From NCBI RefSeq assembly GCF_913054185.1, contig NZ_CAJXIV010000017.1:1-49793 (forward strand): a stretch of 49,793 bases of DNA, written 5' to 3'. The translations under genes were made by a program, and so were the position numbers. Origin of the DNA: an uncultured Shimia sp. Lineage in GTDB: Bacteria > Pseudomonadota > Alphaproteobacteria > Rhodobacterales > Rhodobacteraceae. The notes beneath the pieces are model-generated. The model searched no databases. It saw only the letters and a program-made list of their open reading frames with translations, and had not been told where the DNA came from. Positions within the stretch are counted from its first letter, which is position 1; every line of letters starts with the position of its first letter. Below are positions 43,797 to 49,793 of the stretch, piece by piece.

Positions 43797-44851
43797 TGCC
43801 GGCAAACCTAAAAGGGCCAGGCTTATTCCTCGCGCAGTTTGCGTCTGACAACTCCCCATTTAATTCCCTTGAGGCTATAGCGGACTGGGCGGCTGGCCTT
43901 GGCTACAAAGGGCTTCAAATCCCATCCGGAGACCCTCGTTTTATTGACTTGGAAAAAGCGGCTACATCCAAAACCTATTGTGACGAGCTTTCAGGAATGC
44001 TGTCGGATCGCGGGCTGGAGGTGACCGAGCTCTCGACCCACATTCAAGGGCAATTGTTGGCGGTACATCCAGCCTACGACAAACAATTTGACGGTTTTGC
44101 GCCACACTCGGTGCGGGCCAATCAAGGCGCAAGGCAAGAGTGGGCGCACGATCAGCTCTTAAAAGCTGCCAAAGCCTCAAAAAACTTGGGGCTTTCCACA
44201 TCCGTCAGCTTTTCTGGCTCTCTCGCCTTCCCTTTCCTCTACCCGTGGCCACAACGCCCTGCAGGGCTCATTTCGGAGGCATTCGACGAGCTTGCCAAGC
44301 GCTGGCTTCCGATCATGGATGCCTACGAAGACGTCGGAGTGGACATCGCGTTTGAACTGCACCCAGGCGAAGACCTTTTTGACGGCGCAACCTTTGAAAT
44401 GCTGCTCGATCGCCTCAATGGACATCGACGCTGCACAATCAACTACGATCCAAGCCACTTCCTGCTGCAACAACTCGATTATTTGGCATTCATCGATATC
44501 TATCACGAGCGTATCACTGCTTTTCACGTGAAAGACGCGGAGTTCTGTCCTGATGGCCGCCAAGGTGTCTACTCTGGCTACCAACCCTGGATACAACGTG
44601 CGGGCCGCTTCCGCTCCCTCGGCGACGGTCAGGTCGATTTTGGTGCAATCTTCTCAAAATTGGCCCAATACGGATATGACAGCTGGGCTGTACTTGAATG
44701 GGAGTGCTGCCTCAAAGACGCGACTACGGGCGCGACCGAAGGCGCACCGTTTATCGCCGATCACATCATCAAGGTTACTGAAAAAGCCTTTGATGATTTT
44801 GCGGACAGCGGCCTCAGCAAAGCCGACACCCGTGCCTTACTTGGGCTTTAG
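43796..44851 (+). CDS. Sugar phosphate isomerase/epimerase-type TIM barrel, pair B
   Basis: 351 residues, longer than pair A by about 100. Barrel with FELHPGED, INYDPSHFLLQQ (metal Asp/His), AFHVKDAEF and the late VLEWECCLKD. The closest familiar group is the one including YcjR of E. coli, a 3-keto-glycoside epimerase; its partner there is the Gfo/Idh/MocA enzyme YcjS, and here too a Gfo/Idh gene follows. Start is fixed by TAATG with the preceding gene. Confidence 0.85.
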   Translation: MPANLKGPGLFLAQFASDNSPFNSLEAIADWAAGLGYKGLQIPSGDPRFIDLEKAATSKTYCDELSGMLSDRGLEVTELSTHIQGQLLAVHPAYDKQFDGFAPHSVRANQGARQEWAHDQLLKAAKASKNLGLSTSVSFSGSLAFPFLYPWPQRPAGLISEAFDELAKRWLPIMDAYEDVGVDIAFELHPGEDLFDGATFEMLLDRLNGHRRCTINYDPSHFLLQQLDYLAFIDIYHERITAFHVKDAEFCPDGRQGVYSGYQPWIQRAGRFRSLGDGQVDFGAIFSKLAQYGYDSWAVLEWECCLKDATTGATEGAPFIADHIIKVTEKAFDDFADSGLSKADTRALLGL

Positions 44852-44859
44852 GAAATCAC

Positions 44860-45975
44860 ATGCGTAAACTAAAATTGGGCATGGTTGGCGGCGGCGATGG
44901 GGCTTTTATCGGAGCGGTACATCGAATGGCCGCTCGACTGGACGGCCATTGGGATCTGGTTGCCGGCTGCCTTTCGTCCACCGCTGAGAAAGCCCATCGC
45001 AGCGCAGAAGCATTGGGGCTGGCGCGCAGCTATAGCTCTTTTGAAGAAATGGCAGCAGTAGAGCGCGCCCGCGCAGATGGCATTGACGCTGTTTCAATTG
45101 TAACCCCAAACCACATGCATTTGCCAATCGCCCGCGCTTTTCTGCAGGCAGGCATCCATGTGATTTGTGATAAGCCTCTGACCACGGACTTGGCCCAAGC
45201 CGAAGCTTTTGCAACGGAGTGCGAAAATTACCACCCCCATTTCTTCCTGACCCACAACTACAGCGCCACCCCTATGATCCGTCAGGCCAAAGCGATGGTC
45301 GCCAACGGCGACTTGGGTGACATCCGTCTGATACATGCAGAGTATCTGCAAGACTGGCTTTCTCGCCCGGCGGATCCAGACAATGCGCAAGCCGCTTGGC
45401 GCACCGATCCATCCCGCACCGGGGGCGCGGGTGCCATCGGAGACATTGGCACCCACGCCTATCACCTCGCGACGTTTGTTTTAGGCGAAGAAGCCAGCCA
45501 CCTAGCCGCCGATCTCAACAGCTTTGTGGAGGGGCGGAAAGTGGATGACAACGCCAACATTCTATTGAGGTTCGAGTCTGGCGCTCGTGGATCAATCTTT
45601 GCCAGCCAAGTGGCCACAGGATCAGAAAATGGGCTTAAACTGCGCATCCATGGGACAAAAGGCGGACTGTTTTGGGAGCAAGAAAACCCAAACCAATTGC
45701 TATTCTCCGCAATGGGTGGCGTCGAACAACGCATCACGCGTGCAGGATCTGGTGCAGGAGAAGCAGCAAATGCAGTGTCTCGCATTCCTGGAGGCCATCC
45801 AGAGGGGTACCTCGAAGCCTTTGCCACACTCTACCGAGACATCGCTTGTTGTTTGACAGGTGAACAAGACGCTGCAAAGGACGTCCCTAGTTTGACCGAC
45901 GGTTTGGCTGGGATGCGTTTCATCCATGCCTGCCAACAATCCTCAGTAGGGAACGCCGCTTGGCACGAGCTCTAA
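44860..45975 (+). CDS. Gfo/Idh/MocA-family oxidoreductase, pair B
   Basis: 371 residues. Rossmann GMVGGGDGAFIG (about 6-17), SIVTPNHMHLPIA and CDKPLTTDLAQAE (Lys), IGDIGTHAYHLATFV with the conserved catalytic-site His. Distinct from pair A in the CDKP and GDIGTHAYH motifs, which belong to the YcjS/ThuB-like branch. Follows the second barrel by 8 bases. Likely oxidises the sugar taken up by the transporter. Confidence 0.9.
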   Translation: MRKLKLGMVGGGDGAFIGAVHRMAARLDGHWDLVAGCLSSTAEKAHRSAEALGLARSYSSFEEMAAVERARADGIDAVSIVTPNHMHLPIARAFLQAGIHVICDKPLTTDLAQAEAFATECENYHPHFFLTHNYSATPMIRQAKAMVANGDLGDIRLIHAEYLQDWLSRPADPDNAQAAWRTDPSRTGGAGAIGDIGTHAYHLATFVLGEEASHLAADLNSFVEGRKVDDNANILLRFESGARGSIFASQVATGSENGLKLRIHGTKGGLFWEQENPNQLLFSAMGGVEQRITRAGSGAGEAANAVSRIPGGHPEGYLEAFATLYRDIACCLTGEQDAAKDVPSLTDGLAGMRFIHACQQSSVGNAAWHEL

Positions 45976-46087
45976 TTTGGGCGCGCGCTAGGTCTGTTGC
46001 CACATCGACGCAATTTCTGGCGCCGCTCTGACTTTTACTTGAAACGTTGCGGCGCTTCCCTTCTGATATTTGTGGGAGGGAGGTTTA

Positions 46088-47206
46088 ATGCGCAAAAAGA
46101 CCATAGTTTGCGGAGTTGCGTTTACGGTTTGCGCCGCCTCCGTTGCTGTGTCTCAGCAAAAGGAAAGTCCACCCCAAGGGTTTGCCGTTTATGGCCAGGT
46201 CAACAGAGGCGTTCTGCTGTATGACGATGGCCCAACGGATCAAACCTATTGGTTTGTTGACAACTCCAAGTCTGTTTCTCGCCTAGGCGCGACTTACGAC
46301 ACACATTTGGACAACGGCTGGCGTCTTCACGCGCGTGGAGAAATTGCTCTGAAATGGAAAGAAACAAATACCGTCAGCCGAAATGATCCACACGATGAGG
46401 CATACAAGTTCGACCGCACAGAACTTCGAAAACTTGAGGTTGGGTTTGTCCATGACACCTTCGGTAGGATTACATTTGGTCAAGGCGCAATGTCCGCGGA
46501 CGGCATCACGGGTCTAGACCTATCTCTCACCACTGTTGTTGCGGGCACACCTGTCCAGGACGCCGCCGGTGGACAGTTTTTGGTCCCCAATGGCGCTTAC
46601 GATCCCAGCAACAAAAGAATAAAACAGGCTTTCCGATCGATGGGCAGCTCCCGTCGCCTCCGGCTTAGATATGATGCACCCAAACAAAACGGCTGGCAAT
46701 TCGTTGCTGCTGCTGGCCAAGAAGTTCTTTCGTATAATGATGACCAATTTTATGCGGACGCCTCTTTGCGGTATGACGGAGATCACGGTGATTTCCGTGT
46801 TCGGGCCGGCGGTGCATTACGATGGATTGAAGAGCGCCCGAATGTAGCTATCGCCTCAGGCTCATTGCTTCACCGACCAAGTGGTTGGAATGTCACCTTG
46901 GCCACCGGGCACGAAACAAGCGGCGCGAATTACTATTACGGCAAAATCGGATACATCGGCCGTTGGTTTGATATTGGACAGACCGCAATCTCGGTTGACA
47001 TGTACGACGGAGATGACATCTACCAAAACAGATCATCGCCAGTTCAAAGTAGCTCCAGCCGCTCCTATGGCGTCGCAATTGTCCAAAAGATTAAATCCCC
47101 CAAAATTGACCTTTATGCGCTCCTGCGCCGGTACGAATACAACGACTCCGCAGCCCAGTATCAAGACAGTCTGGCTCTTCTGGCAGGTGCACGATGGACA
47201 TTTTAA
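46088..47206 (+). CDS. Outer-membrane porin
   Basis: 372 residues, with a signal peptide (MRKKTIVCGVAFTVCAASVAVS). The protein is rich in alternating aromatic/polar strands, typical of a beta barrel, opens with FAVYGQVNRGVLLYDDG and ends in a C-terminal Phe (ARWTF), the outer-membrane assembly signal. GRITFGQGAMSADGITG fits the constriction-loop region of a porin. GGGAGGGAGG lies before ATG 46088. It is 112 bases after the last oxidoreductase gene and in the same direction, so it may provide the outer-membrane entry for the same sugar. Confidence 0.82.
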   Translation: MRKKTIVCGVAFTVCAASVAVSQQKESPPQGFAVYGQVNRGVLLYDDGPTDQTYWFVDNSKSVSRLGATYDTHLDNGWRLHARGEIALKWKETNTVSRNDPHDEAYKFDRTELRKLEVGFVHDTFGRITFGQGAMSADGITGLDLSLTTVVAGTPVQDAAGGQFLVPNGAYDPSNKRIKQAFRSMGSSRRLRLRYDAPKQNGWQFVAAAGQEVLSYNDDQFYADASLRYDGDHGDFRVRAGGALRWIEERPNVAIASGSLLHRPSGWNVTLATGHETSGANYYYGKIGYIGRWFDIGQTAISVDMYDGDDIYQNRSSPVQSSSSRSYGVAIVQKIKSPKIDLYALLRRYEYNDSAAQYQDSLALLAGARWTF

Positions 47207-47409
47207 TCCAAACCTACCTTCACCCCGAATTTTCCATACTCTCACACGGATTGGCACATACGCCAAAAAACGTGTCTCAAACTCTTAAGTGAATCCCGTT
47301 AACTTACCCCATCTGTAGTTCATGAGATGAAGCGAGAACTTCGAGGGCTCCAAAAAGGGAAACGCGAAATCTCTCCAACACCAAGAAACACCATTTGGAG
47401 GGAACTATC

Positions 47410-48642
47410 ATGGAAAAGAACATCATTGTCATCGGCGGCGACGGTTTCTGCGGCTGGCCAACATCCTTGCATCTGTCCCGTAGCGGCTACAATGTCACTC
47501 TTGTGGACAACCTGTCCCGCCGGCGGATCGACGAAGAGCTTGGCGCCCGAAGCCTCACGCCCATTGCATCCATCGAGGACCGCCTGGCAGCTTGGAAAGA
47601 AGTCAGCGGCAACACCATTCGCTTCGAAAACATCGACGCGTCTCGGCAGTTTGACGCTCTGCACTCCCTGCTGGATGAACTAAAACCAGAAGCGGTGGTC
47701 CACTTCGGCGAACAGCGTGCGGCCCCCTACTCCATGCGCGGCTTGACCGAGAAACGCTACACCGTGGACAACAATATCAACGCCACTCACAACCTCTTAG
47801 CCGCAATTGCAGAACTTGACCTGGACACACACGTTGTCCACCTCGGCACAATGGGCGTCTATGGCTACGATGGCGACGGTTTGGAAATTCCCGAAGGTTA
47901 TCAAAAGGTAATGGTGGCAGGCGACGACAACGTGATTTACCAACGTGAAATACTCTACCCCACCAATCCGGGCAGCGTTTATCACATGACCAAGTCGATG
48001 GATCAGTTGCTTTTCCAATTCTATGCGAAGAACGACCAGATCCGTGTCACTGATCTGCACCAGGGGATCGTATGGGGCACCCAGACACCGGAAACAAAAT
48101 TGGATGAGCGCCTTATCAACCGTTTCGATTATGACGGCGACTACGGCACAGTCCTCAATCGGTTTTTGGTCCAAGCCGCGGTTGGACACCCCCTGACCGT
48201 GCATGGCACTGGTGGTCAGACCCGGGCATTCATTCACATTCGGGACACGGTGCGCTGCATCCGCCTGGCCATTGAAAACCCGCCCGCCAAAGGCGACCGC
48301 GTTGTGATCCGCAACCAGATGACTGAAACGCACCGCGTGCGGGATCTGGCCAAACTTGTGGCATCCACAAACGGTGCGCAAGTGGCCATGGTTGACAACC
48401 CACGCAAAGAGGCTGCCGAAAACGACCTGCGCGTCAGCAATGCAAGTTTCATCGCGCTTGGTCTGAAACCGACTACCCTGGAAGAAGGTCTGCTGGAAGA
48501 AACCGTGGAGATTGCCGAACGCTATGCAGAGCGCTTTGACAGAGCCACAGTGGCTGCAGCTTCCACCTGGACCAAAGAACAGCACGCGGGCGTTGTGACC
48601 AAAGAAGCGCTGATCGCGGGCCAAGTTCAACCGGCTGCCTAA
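47410..48642 (+). CDS. sqdB: UDP-sulfoquinovose synthase
   Basis: 410 residues, cytoplasmic, extended SDR. NAD-binding IVIGGDGFCGWPTSLHLS, DNLSRRRIDEELG, HFGEQRAAPYSM, and LHQGIVWGTQTPETK are the SqdB/SQD1 hallmarks, with the SDR catalytic Tyr/Lys in VYHMTKSMDQ. It forms UDP-sulfoquinovose from UDP-glucose and sulfite, the head group of the sulfolipid SQDG. Start 47410 has GGAGG 8 bases before; the TTG at 47395 is less likely. A strong terminator follows. Confidence 0.95.
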   Translation: MEKNIIVIGGDGFCGWPTSLHLSRSGYNVTLVDNLSRRRIDEELGARSLTPIASIEDRLAAWKEVSGNTIRFENIDASRQFDALHSLLDELKPEAVVHFGEQRAAPYSMRGLTEKRYTVDNNINATHNLLAAIAELDLDTHVVHLGTMGVYGYDGDGLEIPEGYQKVMVAGDDNVIYQREILYPTNPGSVYHMTKSMDQLLFQFYAKNDQIRVTDLHQGIVWGTQTPETKLDERLINRFDYDGDYGTVLNRFLVQAAVGHPLTVHGTGGQTRAFIHIRDTVRCIRLAIENPPAKGDRVVIRNQMTETHRVRDLAKLVASTNGAQVAMVDNPRKEAAENDLRVSNASFIALGLKPTTLEEGLLEETVEIAERYAERFDRATVAAASTWTKEQHAGVVTKEALIAGQVQPAA

Positions 48643-48660
48643 TTTATTCCCAATTACACA

Positions 48661-48694
48661 CCCGGTCCGATACAATAATCGGGCCGGGTTTTTT
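48661..48694 (+). terminator. Rho-independent terminator after sqdB
   Basis: CCCGGTCCGAT (48661-48671) pairs with ATCGGGCCGGG (48678-48688) with one mismatch and a 6-base loop, followed by six T (48689-48694). It lies 18 bases after the sqdB stop and only 21 bases before the next start codon. Confidence 0.9.
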
Positions 48695-48714
48695 CCTTCA
48701 ATTAGAGATTTCGG

Positions 48715-49793
48715 GTGAGCCAACCGCAGAAAGCATCCCAAAACGAATACTGGTCCGTCGACAGCCAGCCTGCCAAGCTGTCCGGCCCCGTTGCGCTTTG
48801 GAAAGCTCCCGCGGTTCTGGCGACCTTTGCGATCTTAAGTATGCTCACGCTGATTATTCTGCAAAACGACACGTTGTTAGGCGCATTTTTCCCTGCCAAC
48901 GATTGGGTGTTTGCGCCGGTGCCGGGGCAACATTTCATTGCTATCCGGCACTTCCTATTGGTGTTTTTTGTGAGTTTTGGACTGTTCGCAAACGGCCCTC
49001 TCCTCATCAAATTTAAGTTCACAGCAGATCTATGCCTGTCTTTTCTAGCAGTTTGTTTTGCCATAGACCTCTTTTCGGTCTTTCTCTCCCGCAGTTTTTC
49101 GGTTCCGGTTTCTCTCAGAAATCTTCAAATCGCGACAGGTTTGGTTGGCTTCGCGCTGTTCTCTGCGCGCCTGTATTCTTGGGGTGAAATGCCTGCCCCG
49201 GTTCATATGAGAGTTACGCCTGCGCACCCAGGTCGTTCTTTCGGTCGATTTTGGATACTCGTGGCTGCAGCAGGCGTTTTGTCCTGGTGGATCAATCAAC
49301 TGGACCTTGAAGGTGTGGCTTGGCTGCGTGGCAGAGCGTTGCTGGGTGGCTTGGGACCGGGCGTATTTCTGTTTCTGCCCTCGTTCTTCTTGATGCTGTA
49401 CATCTTGGCGATTTGGGACCGACGAAAAGAAGGGCGCACTGATGGGTTCACCCCAGATGTCACAATCGTCATTCCCGCTCACAATGAAGAATACATCATT
49501 GCCGACACGCTCAAAGCCTTGGATGAGGCCGCAGGTCACTACAAAGGGCGTGTCATTATTTATATGGTCAACAACAACTCAGTGGATGCCACTTTCGACG
49601 TTGCACAGGCCGTGTTCAGCTCTTTTGAAAACGCTGAAGGACGTGTCATCAATGAACCGCGCGCAGGAAAGGCGCACGCCCTCAACAAAGGGTTTGCCGC
49701 TGTCCAAACCGAACTGGTCATCCGCATCGACGCGGACACGCAGATCGACAAAGACTCGCTGACCTTTGCGCTTAGGCATTTTACGGATCCGCA
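48715..49793 (+). CDS. Membrane-bound GT2-family glycosyltransferase, N-terminal part (cut by window end)
   Basis: 359 codons visible, frame open to the end. The first about 240 residues hold several hydrophobic segments (about 28-50, 76-97, 103-125, 138-150, 178-195, 208-235), then a GT2 domain begins at about 249 with VTIVIPAHNEEYIIADTL, EPRAGKAHALNKGF and RIDADTQID (DAD, Asp339/Asp341). Resembles processive or lipid-linked GT2 enzymes. As the neighbour of sqdB it is a candidate to use UDP-sulfoquinovose, but that is inference. Start GTG 48715 is tentative (AGAGA 6 bases before); ATG 48841 is in frame but would cut into the first membrane segment. Confidence 0.78.
   Translation, partial: MSQPQKASQNEYWSVDSQPAKLSGPVALWKAPAVLATFAILSMLTLIILQNDTLLGAFFPANDWVFAPVPGQHFIAIRHFLLVFFVSFGLFANGPLLIKFKFTADLCLSFLAVCFAIDLFSVFLSRSFSVPVSLRNLQIATGLVGFALFSARLYSWGEMPAPVHMRVTPAHPGRSFGRFWILVAAAGVLSWWINQLDLEGVAWLRGRALLGGLGPGVFLFLPSFFLMLYILAIWDRRKEGRTDGFTPDVTIVIPAHNEEYIIADTLKALDEAAGHYKGRVIIYMVNNNSVDATFDVAQAVFSSFENAEGRVINEPRAGKAHALNKGFAAVQTELVIRIDADTQIDKDSLTFALRHFTDP

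Noticed and set aside
47207..47409. Sigma-54 or Pho-type promoter before sqdB
   Set aside because: TTGGCAC at about 47251 lacks the matching second half of a sigma-54 site and no Pho box repeat is visible; nothing supportable in this 203-base gap.
47797..48741. 314-codon minus-strand frame opposite sqdB
   Set aside because: sqdB is unmistakable on the other strand; the reverse frame has no motif and crosses the terminator.
1..49793. CRISPR array, insertion sequence, prophage, tRNA or rRNA
   Set aside because: No regularly spaced direct repeats with unique spacers beyond the two short 11-bp arrays, no transposase or integrase, no tRNA-like or rRNA-like sequence seen by eye on either strand.

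Overview
The window reads as a chromosomal stretch of a marine alphaproteobacterium, most likely a Rhodobacteraceae member of the Roseobacter type. The evidence is gene content and style: moderate-to-high GC, a propionyl-CoA carboxylase gene with its ScfR-type regulator, a choline sulfate/glycine betaine gene set, a UDP-sulfoquinovose synthase, a class 2 quinone-linked PyrD, a MaeB malic enzyme fusion, and many ATGA/TAATG gene overlaps. I see 47 protein genes, two of them cut by the window ends. I see no rRNA, tRNA, CRISPR array, insertion sequence or prophage, and no gene-free stretch longer than 300 bases.

Layout. 1-4541: 5' part of pccB (minus), a Bcr/CflA-type efflux pump, the ScfR regulator with TTTGCAAA-type sites in front of both itself and pccB, an alpha/beta hydrolase and a small DUF465 protein. 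4634-11913: the choline block betA-betB (minus), divergent betI, and choline sulfatase betC, which lies between two exported proteins sharing an unnamed domain. 11971-18391: DMT exporter, pirin, an exported unknown, LysE-type exporter divergent from an unknown gene coupled to an ArgP/LysG-type regulator, an OpgC-type membrane acyltransferase and YebC. 18535-23754: SLC13/TrkA-C transporter, MaeB and GAPDH. 23922-27462: AllE-like bicupin, SRAP protein, DUF1992 protein and an exported 5'-nucleotidase. 27585-36366: DUF952-pyrD-arsC, a sugar aminotransferase behind gph, glmU-glmS-alkD and moaA. 36378-47206: a LacI-controlled carbohydrate ABC transporter with two pairs of TIM-barrel isomerase plus Gfo/Idh/MocA oxidoreductase, then a porin. 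47410-49793: sqdB and a membrane GT2 glycosyltransferase running off the end.

How it fits together. BetC, BetA and BetB form a complete route from choline-O-sulfate to glycine betaine, with BetI reading out choline; no uptake system is next to it. The LacI cluster encodes import of a carbohydrate and, by the pairing of Gfo/Idh/MocA with TIM-barrel enzymes, probably oxidation and isomerisation or elimination of a glycoside. Two identical 14-bp palindromes lie between the regulator and the transporter. GlmS and GlmU supply UDP-GlcNAc, SqdB supplies UDP-sulfoquinovose, and the OpgC-like protein suggests periplasmic glucan decoration.

Most noteworthy: a dispersed intergenic element of about 98-100 bp, present twice (1924-2021 and 20319-20418). 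It is bounded by GTTAACC/GGTTAAC-type arms and holds four 11-bp repeats of the form ACCGACGTNAT, so it is phased close to the DNA helix. I do not know a description of it. The second is the pair of betC-flanking exported proteins with a shared four-cysteine domain, one of them fused to DUF1036 and with a nine-G tract in its translation start region.
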